Source: Thiopseudomonas denitrificans (GTDB taxonomy: Bacteria; Pseudomonadota; Gammaproteobacteria; Pseudomonadales; Pseudomonadaceae). From it: 64,000 nt of DNA. The notes beneath the pieces were generated by a model. The model was not told where the DNA came from. It saw only the letters and a program-made list of their open reading frames with translations, and did not search any database. Position numbers and translations under genes: made by a program. Where the stretch lies: contig NZ_LNJZ01000002.1 of the NCBI RefSeq assembly GCF_002866065.1, forward strand, positions 124,001-188,000, in the 5' to 3' direction. This document shows, piece by piece, positions 51,783 to 62,471 of this stretch (the stretch's first letter is position 1; the number at the start of each line of letters is the position of its first letter).

Positions 51783-52808
51783 ATGTTGGTACTGGGGCTG
51801 GAAACATCCTGCGATGAAACCGGCGTGGCGTTATATGACAGCGAACAGGGGCTGCTGGCCGATGCGCTGTTCAGCCAGATCGATTTGCACCGCATGTACG
51901 GTGGCGTGGTGCCGGAGCTGGCCTCGCGGGACCACGTCAAGCGCATGCTGCCGCTGATCCGCCAGGTGCTGGACGAAGCCGGCCGCACCAGGCAGGACAT
52001 CAACGGCATCGCCTATACCGCCGGCCCAGGCCTGGTCGGTGCGTTGCTGGTCGGCGCGTCCTGTGCCCGTGCCATGGCTTTTGCGCTCAACATTCCCGCT
52101 GTCGGCGTACACCACATGGAAGGCCACTTGCTGGCGCCCATGCTGGAAGAATATCCCCCGCAATTTCCCTTTGTCGCCCTGCTGGTTTCCGGCGGTCATA
52201 CCCAGCTGGTGCGTGTTGACGGCATTGGCCGTTACCGTTTGCTGGGCGAGTCGATTGACGACGCCGCCGGCGAAGCCTTCGACAAGACCGCCAAGCTGCT
52301 TGGCCTGCGCTATCCCGGCGGCCCGGAAATCGCCAGGCTGGCACAGCAGGGCATAGCCGGCCGTTTCAAGCTGCCACGGCCCATGACCGACCGGCCCGGG
52401 CTGGAGTTCAGCTTCAGCGGGCTGAAAACCTCGGTGCTCAACCAGTGGAACAAATGCCAGGCTGCCGGCGAGGCCGACGCGCAGGCCAAAGCGGACCTGG
52501 CGCTGGCCTTTGAACAGGCCGTGGTCGATACCCTGACCATCAAGTGCCGCCGCGCGCTGGAGCAGGAGGATTTGCAGCGATTGGTGATTGCCGGTGGCGT
52601 CAGCGCCAATACTGCACTGCGCCAGTCGCTGGAGCAGATGCTGGGCGAGCTGGGTGGCGAAGTGTTCTATGCCCGTCCGCGTTTTTGCACCGATAACGGC
52701 GCAATGATTGCATACGCCGGCTGCCAGCGTTTGTTGGCCGGCCAGCAGGAAGACAACTCGATCAGCGTGCGGGCACGCTGGCCAATGGTAGAGCTGGAGA
52801 GTATTTAA
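51783..52808 (+). CDS. tsaD: tRNA N6-threonylcarbamoyltransferase
   Basis: A 341-residue ASKHA-fold enzyme that attaches the threonylcarbamoyl group to A37 of tRNAs reading ANN codons. Typical motifs are [14 protein letters not shown] at the start, [13 protein letters not shown] with the metal-binding His pair, VSGGHTQLV, and [11 protein letters not shown] near the C-terminus. Standard length. Converges with plsY, whose stop is 17 bp away. Confidence 0.97.
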   Translation: MLVLGLETSCDETGVALYDSEQGLLADALFSQIDLHRMYGGVVPELASRDHVKRMLPLIRQVLDEAGRTRQDINGIAYTAGPGLVGALLVGASCARAMAFALNIPAVGVHHMEGHLLAPMLEEYPPQFPFVALLVSGGHTQLVRVDGIGRYRLLGESIDDAAGEAFDKTAKLLGLRYPGGPEIARLAQQGIAGRFKLPRPMTDRPGLEFSFSGLKTSVLNQWNKCQAAGEADAQAKADLALAFEQAVVDTLTIKCRRALEQEDLQRLVIAGGVSANTALRQSLEQMLGELGGEVFYARPRFCTDNGAMIAYAGCQRLLAGQQEDNSISVRARWPMVELESI

Positions 52809-52825
52809 GCAAGCGGGGCCGGCGG

Positions 52826-53395
52826 CTACAGCTTGCGCTCGGTGCCGGCCCACAGAAGCTTCAGGTTGGTGCGGTGAGCCCAGACCAGCAGCAGCGTCAG
52901 GATGCTCATCGGCAACATGCTTTGCGGCAGCTGCCAGGCCAGCAATGGCAGGGTTACGGGCAGGGCGCTGAGCGAAGCCAGCGAGCTGGTGCGGGTCAGG
53001 TAGAAGGCCAGTAGCCAGACAGACAACGCCAGCAGCGCCGCCGGCGGATACAGCGCCAGCAGCATGCCGGCCGTGGTGGCAACACCCTTGCCGCCACGGA
53101 AACGGTGAAACACAGGAAAAAGATGACCGGCCACGGCACAAAACCCCACCCACGCCTGCCATTGCAGCGGCAAACCGAACCAGGCGGCGCAGGCCACCGG
53201 CAGCAGGCCCTTGGCCAGATCGCCAAGCAGTGTGAACAGGGCCAGCCGTTTGCCATGCAGGCGCAGCATGTTGGTGGCACCGGGGTTACCGGAGCCGTGC
53301 AGGCGGGGATCGGTGCTACCATGGCGCCGGCTCAGCAGAATGGCGAAAGAGACCGAGCCAAGCAGATAGGCAGCAAGGCAAAGAGCAATAAACAT
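52826..53395 (-). CDS. plsY: Glycerol-3-phosphate acyltransferase PlsY
   Basis: A 189-residue membrane enzyme using acyl-phosphate as donor for phosphatidic acid synthesis. It has five to six hydrophobic segments and the conserved loops [32 protein letters not shown], then [18 protein letters not shown]. The ATG at 53395 gives the normal PlsY length; the much longer frame to 53800 runs into folB and is rejected. Divergent from folB. Confidence 0.93.
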   Translation of the reverse strand: MFIALCLAAYLLGSVSFAILLSRRHGSTDPRLHGSGNPGATNMLRLHGKRLALFTLLGDLAKGLLPVACAAWFGLPLQWQAWVGFCAVAGHLFPVFHRFRGGKGVATTAGMLLALYPPAALLALSVWLLAFYLTRTSSLASLSALPVTLPLLAWQLPQSMLPMSILTLLLVWAHRTNLKLLWAGTERKL

Positions 53396-53488
53396 AGGCA
53401 GAGACCACAGGTTTCCGGAAGCAGGAAAAGGGCCGCTACAACAGGTGGCCTGCTTTCGTACAACGGATTTTAACGGGAGAGGATACAG

Positions 53489-53842
53489 GTGGATAGCGTT
53501 TTTATCGAGCAACTGGCGGTCGAAACCATCATTGGCGTGTATGACTGGGAACGTACCATGTCCCAGCGCTTGCTGCTTGACCTGAACATGGCCTGGGACA
53601 TCCGCCAGGCGGCACGGGACGACGACCTGCAACACACGCTGGATTACGCCGCGGTCAGCGAGCACGTCATGACATTTGCCGGCGAACACAGCTTCCAGCT
53701 GGTGGAAACCTTTGCCGAGCGCCTGGCAGTCGAGCTGATGCAGACTTTCGGCATTTCCTGGCTCAGGCTGAAAATCACCAAGCCCGGCGCGGTGCCGCAA
53801 GCGCGTGGCGTGGGTGTGGAGATCGAGCGCGGATGCCGTTGA
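53489..53842 (+). CDS. folB: Dihydroneopterin aldolase
   Basis: A 117-residue FolB with [31 protein letters not shown] and a C-terminal [17 protein letters not shown]. It converts dihydroneopterin to 6-hydroxymethyl-dihydropterin in folate synthesis. The start is GTG at 53489 after GGGAGAGG. The 3' end overlaps folK by 10 bp. Confidence 0.93.
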   Translation: MDSVFIEQLAVETIIGVYDWERTMSQRLLLDLNMAWDIRQAARDDDLQHTLDYAAVSEHVMTFAGEHSFQLVETFAERLAVELMQTFGISWLRLKITKPGAVPQARGVGVEIERGCR

Positions 53843-54390
53843 CCGACGTCTACCTGGGGCTGGGCAGCAATATCGAGCGCGAACGCCATATCCTGGCCGC
53901 GCTGGATGCCCTGGCCGACGAGTTCGGCGAGCTGGAATGCTCGCCCGTGTTCGAGAGCGAGCCGGTCGGCATCCGCAGCGGCTGCTTCTTCAACATGGTG
54001 GTGCACCTGCGCACCCGCCTTGAGTTGCCGGCACTGGTTGCACGCCTCAAGGCGATCGAAGCCCGTGAAGGACGGCTGCAGGCCGCCCCGCGCGAGCTGC
54101 CGCTGGATATCGACGTACTGCTGTATGGCGAGCTGGCCGGCGACTTTGCCGGCGTGATCCTGCCGCGTCCGCGCATCCTCGAGAGTGCTCATGTATTATG
54201 GCCGCTGGCCGTGCTGGCACCGGAGCTGCGGCACCCCGGCAGCGCAGCCAGTTATGCCGAATTGTGGCGTAGCACCTGCACGCGTTATGCACTGTGGCCG
54301 GTTGCCCTGTGCTGGCGCAACCGCCCGCTGACCCCCGCCTGGATGCTGGGCCAGCCGAAAAACGCGGCCATGCAGGCCCCCGTGTTTTAA
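53833..54390 (+). CDS. folK: HPPK: hydroxymethyl-dihydropterin pyrophosphokinase
   Basis: A 185-residue FolK, the next folate step after FolB. It has [19 protein letters not shown], the ATP/pterin motif [12 protein letters not shown] and [16 protein letters not shown]. The start overlaps folB by 10 bp. Confidence 0.92.
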   Translation: MPLTDVYLGLGSNIERERHILAALDALADEFGELECSPVFESEPVGIRSGCFFNMVVHLRTRLELPALVARLKAIEAREGRLQAAPRELPLDIDVLLYGELAGDFAGVILPRPRILESAHVLWPLAVLAPELRHPGSAASYAELWRSTCTRYALWPVALCWRNRPLTPAWMLGQPKNAAMQAPVF

Positions 54391-54415
54391 CCCCCCCCGT
54401 ACTGGAGAACCCCCA

Positions 54416-54790
54416 ATGCTGTTGCGCGGTCTGACCGTACTGATTTTCTTCCAGCTGCTCGGCACCGGACTCAATGCCCTGCTGCTGCCCAAATTGCCCG
54501 GGCCGATCATCGGCCTGGTACTGCTGTTTGCCTACCTGCTGATTACCCGCGAGGTCAGCCCGGCGCTGGACCAGGCCGCCGGCGGCCTGCTGCGTTATTT
54601 GCCGGTGCTGTTGCTGCCGCCGGCGGTTGGCGTGATGGTACACCTTGCCGACATCCGTGCCGATCTGTGGGCCATCTCCGGCTCGCTGGTCATCTCGCTG
54701 GTGGTCTCGCTGGTATTTGTCGGCTGGCTGATGCAGATGCTGATCAACCGCCAGAACCGGAAAAAAGCCCAACAAGGAGAACAGCCATGA
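54416..54790 (+). CDS. CidA/LrgA family membrane protein
   Basis: A 124-residue holin-like protein with four hydrophobic segments and the conserved LLGTGLNALLLPKLPGPIIGLVLLFAYLLI. CidA/LrgA proteins act with LrgB partners in membrane permeability, murein hydrolase control or transport of small metabolites. The ATG overlaps the next gene's start by ATGA. Confidence 0.85.
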   Translation: MLLRGLTVLIFFQLLGTGLNALLLPKLPGPIIGLVLLFAYLLITREVSPALDQAAGGLLRYLPVLLLPPAVGVMVHLADIRADLWAISGSLVISLVVSLVFVGWLMQMLINRQNRKKAQQGEQP

Positions 54791-55503
54791 GCCTGCCCTG
54801 GCTTGCTGCGCTGGACGCAGTCGTCAGCCATCCGCTGTTTGCCGTCGGCATCACCCTCGGGGCCTTCCAGCTGGCCCAGCTGCTGTACGAAAAAACCCGC
54901 CTGCTGCTGTTACAGCCGCTGCTTATCGCCACCCTGATGCTGGTCGGCACCCTGCTGGTGCTGGGCATTGATTATCAGGATTACCGCCAGGGCAGCGCCA
55001 TCCTCACCTTTTTGCTTGGCCCGGCCACCGTTGCGCTGGCGGTACCGCTGTACCAGAACGTGCGCCGGGTACGCGCCGTGCTGATGCCGGTGCTGACCAC
55101 ATTGCTGGTTGGCGGCACCCTGGCCACGGTACTGGGCGTCGGCCTGGCCTGGCTGTTCGGTGCCGAGAACATGATCGTGATGACCCTGGCACCCAAGTCG
55201 GTCACCTCGCCGATTGCCATGCTGGTCGCCGAAGAGATCGGCGGCTCGGCCTCGCTGGCGGCGGTGTTCGTCATGCTCACCGGCATGCTCGGGGCAATGT
55301 TCGGCGTCGAGCTGCTGCGCCTGTGCCGCATCAAGCACCCGGCCGCCATGGGCCTGACCCTAGGCATGGTCGCCCACGCCATCGGCACCGCTCGCGCCCT
55401 GCAGGAAAGCGAAGAGGCCGGTGCCTTTGCCGCACTGGGCATGAGCATCATGGGTGTAGTCACCGCCGTGGCCCTGCCGCTGGTGGTGGCGGCGGTCAGT
55501 TAA
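54787..55503 (+). CDS. LrgB family membrane protein
   Basis: A 238-residue LrgB/CidB protein with several hydrophobic segments and the motifs IDYQDYRQGSAILTFLLGPATVALAVPLY, and LAPKSVTSPIAMLVAEEIGG. It pairs with the upstream LrgA-like protein by a 4-bp overlap. Longer frame from 54667 overlaps the LrgA gene and is rejected. Confidence 0.85.
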   Translation: MSLPWLAALDAVVSHPLFAVGITLGAFQLAQLLYEKTRLLLLQPLLIATLMLVGTLLVLGIDYQDYRQGSAILTFLLGPATVALAVPLYQNVRRVRAVLMPVLTTLLVGGTLATVLGVGLAWLFGAENMIVMTLAPKSVTSPIAMLVAEEIGGSASLAAVFVMLTGMLGAMFGVELLRLCRIKHPAAMGLTLGMVAHAIGTARALQESEEAGAFAALGMSIMGVVTAVALPLVVAAVS

Positions 55504-55558
55504 CAGTCCGCCCGCAGTATTTTGAAGTTCAGACAAGACACCGGTTTTGGAGCCACTT

Positions 55559-56986
55559 ATGCAAAGTTTTCCACCGTTTGACCATGCCGCAGTACTGGTT
55601 GTGGGTGATGTCATGCTCGACCGCTACTGGTACGGTAGCACCTCGCGGATCTCGCCGGAAGCGCCGGTCCCCGTGGTCAAGGTGACCCGCACCGAAGACC
55701 GCCCCGGCGGTGCCGCCAACGTGGCACTGAACATCGCCGCGCTGGGTGCGCAGGCACTGCTGATCGGCGTCACCGGACAGGACGAAGCCGCTGCCGCGCT
55801 GGCCGAACAGCTGCACTCGGTGGGCGTACAGACCGACTTTCAGCAGATCGCCGGGCAACCGACCATCGTCAAGCTGAGGGCCATGAGCCGCCAGCAGCAA
55901 CTGCTGCGCATGGACTTCGAGGAAAGCTTTGCCGTTGACGTATCCGCCCTGCAACAGCAGGTGGAAAACCGTCTGGATGGCGTCAAGGTCTTGATTCTGT
56001 CCGATTACGGCAAGGGCAGCCTGGTCAACCACCAGCAGCTGATCCGCGCTGCCCGCACTCGCGGCGTAGCGGTACTGGCCGACCCCAAGGGTACCGATTT
56101 TTCCATCTATCGCGGCGCAACCCTGTTGACGCCCAACCAGGCCGAGTTCGAGGCCGTGGTCGGTGCCTGCGCCGACGAACAGCAACTGCTGGAGCGCGGC
56201 GTCGCCATGCTGCAGGAACTGGAGCTGCAAGCACTGCTGGTTACCCGTGGCGAGCAGGGCATGACCCTGATTCGTGCCGGCCAGCCGGCCATCCACCTGC
56301 CGGCACAGGCGCGGGAAGTCTACGACGTCACCGGTGCCGGCGACACCGTTATCTCCACCCTGGCCACCGCACTGGCAGCAGGGGAAGAACTGCCCGAAGC
56401 CATGCATCTGGCCAACGTGGCAGCCGGCATTGTAGTTGCCAAGCTGGGCACGGCCACCGTCAGCGCCCCGGAACTGCGCCGCGCGGTGCAGGGCGAGTTG
56501 CGCCATGGTCGCGGCATGCTCGGCCTGCAACAGCTGCAGGCAGCGGTGGCCGAGGCCAAGGCACGCGGCGAGCGGATAGTGTTCACCAACGGTTGCTTCG
56601 ACATCCTGCATGCCGGCCATGTGCACTATCTGGAACAGGCCCGCGAACTGGGCGACCGGCTGATTGTCGCCATCAATGACGATGCTTCGGTCACTGCCCT
56701 GAAAGGCCCGGGCCGGCCCATCAACTCGGTCGACCGGCGCATGGCGGTACTGGCCGGGCTGGGCGCGGTGGACTGGGTCACCAGCTTTGCCGACGACACG
56801 CCGATCCCCCTGCTGGAGCTGCTGCAGCCGGACGTACTGGTCAAGGGCGGCGACTATGGCGTTGACGGCGTGGTCGGCGGCGACCTGGTACGGGCCTACG
56901 GCGGGGAGGTGAAAGTGCTGGGGCTGGTGGAAAACAGCTCCACCACCGCCATTGTCGAGAAGATCCGCAGCAAGGATCAGGGCTGA
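55559..56986 (+). CDS. hldE: Bifunctional heptose kinase/adenylyltransferase
   Basis: A 475-residue HldE that makes ADP-heptose for the LPS inner core. The N-terminal ribokinase-like domain has the anion-hole motif DVTGAGDTV (about residue 260). The C-terminal nucleotidyltransferase has [21 protein letters not shown] and ends with [30 protein letters not shown]. The ATG at 55559 is in phase; an upstream TTG is not needed. A palindrome and ops element follow before the next cluster. Confidence 0.95.
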   Translation: MQSFPPFDHAAVLVVGDVMLDRYWYGSTSRISPEAPVPVVKVTRTEDRPGGAANVALNIAALGAQALLIGVTGQDEAAAALAEQLHSVGVQTDFQQIAGQPTIVKLRAMSRQQQLLRMDFEESFAVDVSALQQQVENRLDGVKVLILSDYGKGSLVNHQQLIRAARTRGVAVLADPKGTDFSIYRGATLLTPNQAEFEAVVGACADEQQLLERGVAMLQELELQALLVTRGEQGMTLIRAGQPAIHLPAQAREVYDVTGAGDTVISTLATALAAGEELPEAMHLANVAAGIVVAKLGTATVSAPELRRAVQGELRHGRGMLGLQQLQAAVAEAKARGERIVFTNGCFDILHAGHVHYLEQARELGDRLIVAINDDASVTALKGPGRPINSVDRRMAVLAGLGAVDWVTSFADDTPIPLLELLQPDVLVKGGDYGVDGVVGGDLVRAYGGEVKVLGLVENSSTTAIVEKIRSKDQG

Positions 56987-57044
56987 CGCGGCCCCGGTTG
57001 CGGTCGGGCATTTCAAAAGCCGACCGCTCATCCACAATTTGACG

Positions 57045-57070
57045 AAAGCGCTACAACTTGCGAGCGCTTT
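57045..57070. terminator. 8-bp inverted repeat after hldE
   Basis: AAAGCGCT (57045-57052) and AGCGCTTT (57063-57070) flank a 10-base loop, 59 bp after the hldE stop. Only a short T-run (TTT) follows, so it may be a weak terminator or an operator for the next cluster. Confidence 0.45.
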
Positions 57071-57120
57071 GGGCTAGACTCCGCGCTTCAAAATTTGAAT
57101 GCAGCATGATTTCCGCTACA

Positions 57121-57149
57121 CAGGTACGACAGCCTGGGGCGGTAGCGTG
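57121..57149 (+). promoter_or_regulatory. JUMPstart/ops element, RfaH loading site
   Basis: GGCGGTAGCGTG at 57138-57149 is a perfect ops core (GGCGGTAGCGT). Upstream bases CAGGTACGACAGCCTGGG fit the JUMPstart layout. In enterobacteria ops pauses RNA polymerase and recruits RfaH to prevent early termination in long polysaccharide operons. Its position 118 bp before the first gene of the AT-rich cluster fits that role. RfaH itself is not in the window. Confidence 0.8.
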
Positions 57150-57266
57150 TCCGCGCATGCTGATTTGCCCGCGTGCCCGGCACCATGAAAGGTCATGTAA
57201 TAGTGCCGGGTTGCATAAAATATCCATAGTAAACAGCTATCTACGCACCAAGAACAAGAAAACAGC

Positions 57267-57569
57267 ATGAATACAGAAGTACTTTTGCACACCTTGCAAA
57301 ATGCTCCGGAGGCATCAAGCCAGAGCGCCCTGGCCGGGCGTCTGGGCTTCAGCGTCGGCAAAACCAACTACATCCTCAAGGCGGTGATCGCCAAGGGGCT
57401 GATCAAGGTCGAACGCTTCGTCAGCAGCGACAACAAACTGGGTTACCGCTACGTTCTCACCCCGAGCGGCCTGCAGGAACGCATCCGCCTGACGGAACAA
57501 TACATCGAACTGAAAAAGCGCGAATATGAACAGCTGATGGCAGAGCTTGAGCAGTTGCGCGGCCTTTAA
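57267..57569 (+). CDS. MarR-like EPS-associated transcription regulator
   Basis: A 100-residue winged-helix protein (LLHTLQNAPEASSQSALAGRLGFSVGKTNYILKAVIAKGLIKVERFVSSDNKLGYRYVLTPSGLQERI) with a C-terminal helix. It matches the short MarR family that often heads exopolysaccharide or O-antigen clusters. Probably acts on this cluster. Followed by a 123-bp gap. Confidence 0.8.
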   Translation: MNTEVLLHTLQNAPEASSQSALAGRLGFSVGKTNYILKAVIAKGLIKVERFVSSDNKLGYRYVLTPSGLQERIRLTEQYIELKKREYEQLMAELEQLRGL

Positions 57570-57692
57570 TACTCCGCTGAAAGGTCTCGTTCCCCGACAA
57601 AACTGCTGTCGGCCAACGTGGTGGACACTCCCTTCGCGCAACCTGCTAACGGATTTTGAAAACATTACTCAGTAAGATTTTTAGGTAAAACA

Positions 57693-58970
57693 ATGCTCAA
57701 ACTTGAAGATGTGAGACTGGCTGTTATTGGCCTTGGCTATGTTGGGCTGCCGCTGGCCGTCGAGTTCGGCAAAGTGCGCTCGGTAGTGGGATTCGATATC
57801 AATGCTACGCGTATACGCGCACTTGAAGAGGGGCATGACGCGACTCTAGAAGTAAGCGATGACGACCTTGCTAGTGCACAGCAGCTAAAATTTACAACGG
57901 ATATTTCAAATTTGGCGGAATGTAATGTGTTTATCGTTACCGTCCCAACGCCTATCGATGAGCATCGTAAGCCTGATCTGAGCCCGCTAGTAAAAGCTTC
58001 TGAAACTATCGGGAAAGTGTTGAAACGTGGTGACATCGTCATCTATGAGTCAACAGTATATCCAGGTGCAACAGAAGAAGACTGTGTACCAGTCCTAGAA
58101 AAAGTTTCTGGTCTGAAGTTCAATTTTGAGTTTTTTGCTGGGTATAGCCCTGAGCGGATCAATCCGGGTGACAAGGAGCACCGTGTTACAACCATAAAAA
58201 AAGTAACTTCTGGCTCTACTGCAGAGGTTGCCGAATTGGTAGATGCGCTCTATAAGCAGATCATCATTGCTGGCACTCATAAAACGAGTAGTATCAAGGT
58301 GGCAGAAGCTGCAAAGGTCATTGAAAACACACAGCGGGATCTCAATATTGCGTTGATTAATGAGCTGGCGATAATTTTCAATAAGATGGAAATAGATACT
58401 GAAGCTGTACTCCAGGCCGCAGGTACTAAATGGAACTTCCTCCCTTTTCGTCCGGGCTTGGTTGGTGGACACTGCATCGGCGTTGATCCGTATTACCTGA
58501 CGCACAAAGCGCAATCAATCGGTCACCACCCTGAAATTATTCTTGCCGGTCGTCGGTTAAATGATGGCATGGGAGAGTATGTTGTATCGCAACTGGTTAA
58601 GGCCATGATTAAGAGGCGGATCCATGTCGATGGTGCTCGAGTATTGGTTATGGGCTTGGCCTTCAAAGAGAATTGCCCGGATCTGCGGAATACTAAGGTG
58701 GTGGATATAGTTCGTGAATTAGATGAATATAATATCCATGTTGATATTTATGATCCATGGGTGAACATCGAAGAAGCACGGCATGAATACAGTATCACGC
58801 CTGTGTTGGAGCCCCGCGATGGCGCTTATGATGCTATCATTCTTGCTGTGGCGCATAGCCAGTTTAAGGTCTTAGGTGCTGCTAGAATCCGGGCGTTTGG
58901 CAAGACGAAACATGTGCTCTATGATCTTAAGTATTTACTTAGTGCTGAAGAGTCTGATCTTCGTTTGTGA
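57693..58970 (+). CDS. UDP-sugar dehydrogenase, TviB/WbpO-like
   Basis: A 425-residue NAD-dependent nucleotide-sugar 6-dehydrogenase, making a UDP-hexuronic acid. It has the N-terminal Rossmann motif [16 protein letters not shown], the catalytic Cys in [15 protein letters not shown] (about 265), and a C-terminal UDP-binding domain with [20 protein letters not shown]. Most similar in layout to TviB/WbpO, which oxidise UDP-GlcNAc/GalNAc. Paired with the epimerase below. Base composition shifts to AT-rich about here. Confidence 0.87.
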   Translation: MLKLEDVRLAVIGLGYVGLPLAVEFGKVRSVVGFDINATRIRALEEGHDATLEVSDDDLASAQQLKFTTDISNLAECNVFIVTVPTPIDEHRKPDLSPLVKASETIGKVLKRGDIVIYESTVYPGATEEDCVPVLEKVSGLKFNFEFFAGYSPERINPGDKEHRVTTIKKVTSGSTAEVAELVDALYKQIIIAGTHKTSSIKVAEAAKVIENTQRDLNIALINELAIIFNKMEIDTEAVLQAAGTKWNFLPFRPGLVGGHCIGVDPYYLTHKAQSIGHHPEIILAGRRLNDGMGEYVVSQLVKAMIKRRIHVDGARVLVMGLAFKENCPDLRNTKVVDIVRELDEYNIHVDIYDPWVNIEEARHEYSITPVLEPRDGAYDAIILAVAHSQFKVLGAARIRAFGKTKHVLYDLKYLLSAEESDLRL

Positions 58971-59051
58971 CCAATAGTTAATATATGATTCAATGCTCTT
59001 TCAAATTATCGATAATTGAAAGAGTAGGAATACCTTACTTAGAGCAACGTC

Positions 59052-60074
59052 ATGACTCCCTACGAATCCTTATTGGAAAAATTGCCAGCTACGCCTAAAA
59101 CGTGGTTGATCACAGGTGTAGCCGGATTTATTGGTTCTAATTTATTAGAAACCTTACTCCTGCTTAATCAAGAAGTGATTGGTCTTGATAATTTTTCTAC
59201 GGGTTATCAGCATAACCTTGATGAAATTAAAGAGTTGGTCAGTCAAGAGCAGTGGAAGCGATTCAAATTCATTGTTGGTGATATTCGAGACATTGAAGAT
59301 TGTCATCAAGCCTGCCGGGGTGTGGATTATGTTTTGCATCAGGCTGCTCTGGGCTCTGTACCGCGCTCTATCAACGACCCAGTTGCAACAAACAGTACCA
59401 ATATTAGTGGTTTTCTTAATATGCTAGTGGCGGCGCGGGATGCTCAGGTAGAAAGCTTTACCTATGCAGCAAGCAGTTCTACCTACGGTGATCATCCAGG
59501 TCTTCCCAAGGTTGAAGATGTAATTGGTAAACCATTGTCACCTTATGCTGTTACTAAGTATGTAAATGAGCTCTATGCAGATGTTTTTGCTAGGACCTAT
59601 GGTTTTAATGCGATTGGACTACGTTATTTCAATGTATTTGGTAAGCGTCAAGACCCTAATGGGGCATATGCAGCGGTCATTCCGAAATGGGTGGCTGCAA
59701 TGATTAAGGGCGAAAAAATTAGTATAAATGGTGATGGCGAAACTAGTAGAGATTTCTGCTTTGTCGAGAATGCGATTCAGGCGAATTTATTAGCTGCAAC
59801 AGCCAATAATTCAGCAAAAAATCAGATATATAACGTTGCTGTTGGAGATCAAACAACGCTCAACGAGCTTTTTTCTTATCTGAAAGAATGTGTGAACCGT
59901 AATGGATTTAACTATTCTCTGCCAGTAAGTCATGGTGATTTCCGGCGTGGCGATATTCGACACTCGTTAGCTGATATAAGCAAGGCGAAAAACTTAATTG
60001 GATATGAGCCAGCATGGCGAATACGCCAAGGTTTGGAGTCGGCTATACGTTGGTATGCAAAACAGGTTCGTTGA
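59052..60074 (+). CDS. UDP-sugar 4-epimerase, WbpP/TviC-like
   Basis: A 340-residue extended SDR epimerase. It has the cofactor motif [11 protein letters not shown], the active-site SSSTYGD and YAVTKY (Y-x-x-x-K), and a C-terminal helix ending YAKQVR. The dehydrogenase-epimerase pair is the TviB/TviC (Vi antigen) or WbpO/WbpP (O-antigen) arrangement that makes UDP-GalNAcA. The exact sugar cannot be fixed by sequence alone. Confidence 0.87.
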   Translation: MTPYESLLEKLPATPKTWLITGVAGFIGSNLLETLLLLNQEVIGLDNFSTGYQHNLDEIKELVSQEQWKRFKFIVGDIRDIEDCHQACRGVDYVLHQAALGSVPRSINDPVATNSTNISGFLNMLVAARDAQVESFTYAASSSTYGDHPGLPKVEDVIGKPLSPYAVTKYVNELYADVFARTYGFNAIGLRYFNVFGKRQDPNGAYAAVIPKWVAAMIKGEKISINGDGETSRDFCFVENAIQANLLAATANNSAKNQIYNVAVGDQTTLNELFSYLKECVNRNGFNYSLPVSHGDFRRGDIRHSLADISKAKNLIGYEPAWRIRQGLESAIRWYAKQVR

Positions 60075-60076
60075 GT

Positions 60077-61267
60077 ATGCTAAAGCGTATTATAACGGTG
60101 TTTCTTGGAGATGGATTTTCAAAGGCAATTAATATAGGAGTGTCTCTATATTTAATAAGTTTTCTAGATGTTGATCAATATGCTTATTTTACGGTTGTGT
60201 TTACGTCAATCATGATGGGTTATCAGGTAGCCTGTGGCCTGATTGAGCGACTTTATATAACTGATTATTCTAATTTCATAGTTGTATCTCGGCAAAGCTA
60301 TATGTTGATTGCTTTGCCAATCGGAAGCATATTTTTTATTTATACGATGACGGTTTTAGAAAGCAAGGCAGGCTTATTTTTTTTTGCAGGATATTTAGCG
60401 TTCATATTTTTCCAGGTATTAAGAATAGTCGCACAAAAAAAAGAGAATTTTAGAAGGTTTGTCATTCTGGATGTCTTGAAAAATAGCATTTGGGCCGGCC
60501 TGACTACTTTGTTGGTTTTCTTGGGGGCACAGCTAGCAGACTATTTCTTGATGGCGCTAGTGTTATCAACATGGGTGGTTGTGTTGTGTGCAATTCATAT
60601 GCGTTACTTCGACTCTATAGAAACGGGTAAGCCAAAACTTGGTGGTATAATAAGCGCCTTCAATTATTTAATAATGAGAGCGGATGTTGTTTTTTACTCT
60701 ATTCTGAGCGGTTGTATGCCATATATTGCACTTGTGCTAATCAGTTTTTTGGGTTCAGTTGAAACTGTTGCAGCATATGGTGTTGCAATGCGTTATCAAG
60801 CCTTGTTTTCAATGGTGGTTTATGCCATAAACGTTGTACTGCTACCTAGAATGGCAAGCGGTAGTGCTGAAGAAGTTAAGCATGTTATTACCTTTTTTTA
60901 TAAAAAAGTACCATACGCGCTTCTGGCTTCAATTGTTGCTATCGCACTTGTGTGGCTAATAATGCCTCTTATTGGTGCAGAGAAATATTCTGGGGCCCAG
61001 GCAGCCTTTATTTTGTTTGCATGCTGTTCATTGTGTTCTTTGATTTCTGCTCCGGCTGCTTCATATTTACTTGCGTTAAGGCAGTATAGAAGTATGCTGA
61101 AGTGTATTTGCTTGGGTCTGCTAGCTATTTTTGCTACTCTGCCAGCTATGCTGCTTCTAAGTAAAATCTATGGAGTGGCATTGGCTTGTGCATTCGGTTA
61201 TCTCTGCGTTGCATGCGGGTTTATCATGTATATGAAAAGAGTAGCTCATGAAGATATTAATAATTAA
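60077..61267 (+). CDS. wzx: Wzx-like oligosaccharide flippase
   Basis: A 396-residue protein with about 12 membrane segments, first residues LKRIITVFLGDGFSKAINIGVSLYLISFLDVDQYAYFT typical of polysaccharide biosynthesis flippases. The ATG at 60077 is used; the frame from 60014 overlaps the epimerase gene. AT-rich, like its neighbours. Would move the lipid-linked repeat unit across the inner membrane. Overlaps the next gene by 20 bp. Confidence 0.78.
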   Translation: MLKRIITVFLGDGFSKAINIGVSLYLISFLDVDQYAYFTVVFTSIMMGYQVACGLIERLYITDYSNFIVVSRQSYMLIALPIGSIFFIYTMTVLESKAGLFFFAGYLAFIFFQVLRIVAQKKENFRRFVILDVLKNSIWAGLTTLLVFLGAQLADYFLMALVLSTWVVVLCAIHMRYFDSIETGKPKLGGIISAFNYLIMRADVVFYSILSGCMPYIALVLISFLGSVETVAAYGVAMRYQALFSMVVYAINVVLLPRMASGSAEEVKHVITFFYKKVPYALLASIVAIALVWLIMPLIGAEKYSGAQAAFILFACCSLCSLISAPAASYLLALRQYRSMLKCICLGLLAIFATLPAMLLLSKIYGVALACAFGYLCVACGFIMYMKRVAHEDINN

Positions 61268-62471
61268 TTATTATTTTGAGCCGTTTGTCGGAGCTCATGC
61301 TTATCGCTGGAGCCAAATTGCAAAGGTATGGGCTGCAGAAGGGCATGAAGTTGAAGTGATTGCAGGGCGTGTAGGTGACACTCGTTGTGAGGTTAGGGAC
61401 GATGTGACTGTTGAACGTATCGGTTTTGTGAGGCGGCAGAGCGGTATGAGCTCTTCGAGCACGACATCGTCTGAAAAGGTGAACGCTTTAAGGTCAGCTA
61501 CTGTTGGTTTACTAAAAAAGGTCAATCGTTTTTTTTTCTGGCCTGATGGTCTTTGGCACTGGCTCCCTTTTTTATTAGCCTCTCTACTCAAGCGCAGGCA
61601 TGTCAAGTATGACCTGGTAGTAAGTTATTCGCCAACTTTCTCAGCACATGTGGGAGGGTTGTTTTTCAAAAAAATAAATAAAAATATTGGCCGTTGGATT
61701 GCAGACTATGGAGACCCGTTTTCTACTTCTAATTCAATGCCGCCGAATAATTTCAAGATTTATAAGTGGTTGAATTTCTTTTTCGAGAACAGAGTCTTTA
61801 AATTTTGTGATAAGGTTGTTTTTACTAATAAAAGAACCTTGAGGGAGTATGTAGAGTGTTTTGGTTTAACGTCATGCAGTAAAGCTTCCGTTATACCTCA
61901 TGCAGTAGATGTAGGTGCTTTTTTTCAGCAAAAGAAGCCTGTTAGGACACAACCTTATAATCTCGTGTATGTGGGTGCGTTTCATCGTGGTATAAGAGAG
62001 CCTTTTATGATGGTGGGTTTTTTTAATGAGCTCTGCAAGCGTTTAGATATTGTTGTCAATGTCTATGGACCCTTAAATGGTGTGCCTCATTCAGAGGTGA
62101 ATACAGGGTGCGTTAAACACCATGGTGCAGTTTCTCGCGACCGAGCTATTGAGTTAGTTAGAGAGGCGGATATCCTGATAAATATTGAAAATTCAAATTG
62201 TGTTATGACACCGAGTAAAATTGTTGAGTATGTTGCTACTGGCTTGCCAATAATAAATTTTTATGAAAAAGAAAGAGCGGAATTATTGTGTGATGAAAGA
62301 TTAAGCGGGAGATTGTTACATGTAAAAAACTTGGCATCTTTAGATTCTGCTTGTGCCTTTATTTCTAGAGCTGTTCTGGAACGGGTTTCTTTAGATCATA
62401 TAGAGATGGTTCTTTTTTCTTATTCTATAAATAATGTGGCTGATAAATACTTGGATGGTGTTTGTGAGTGA
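61248..62471 (+). CDS. Glycosyltransferase family 4
   Basis: A 407-residue GT-B enzyme. It starts MKILIINYYFEPFVGAHAYRWSQIAKVWAAEGHEVEVIAG and its C-terminal half has ILINIENSNCVMTPSKIVEYVATGLPIINF, the donor-binding region. Starts within the end of wzx; its stop lies inside the next gene. Sugar donor unknown. Confidence 0.8.
   Translation: MKILIINYYFEPFVGAHAYRWSQIAKVWAAEGHEVEVIAGRVGDTRCEVRDDVTVERIGFVRRQSGMSSSSTTSSEKVNALRSATVGLLKKVNRFFFWPDGLWHWLPFLLASLLKRRHVKYDLVVSYSPTFSAHVGGLFFKKINKNIGRWIADYGDPFSTSNSMPPNNFKIYKWLNFFFENRVFKFCDKVVFTNKRTLREYVECFGLTSCSKASVIPHAVDVGAFFQQKKPVRTQPYNLVYVGAFHRGIREPFMMVGFFNELCKRLDIVVNVYGPLNGVPHSEVNTGCVKHHGAVSRDRAIELVREADILINIENSNCVMTPSKIVEYVATGLPIINFYEKERAELLCDERLSGRLLHVKNLASLDSACAFISRAVLERVSLDHIEMVLFSYSINNVADKYLDGVCE

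Noticed and set aside
51831-53162. 443-codon minus-strand frame opposite tsaD
   Set aside because: Antisense to tsaD, which has all conserved motifs; it also runs across plsY.
55529-57037. 502-codon minus-strand frame opposite hldE
   Set aside because: Shadow of hldE with no domain of its own.
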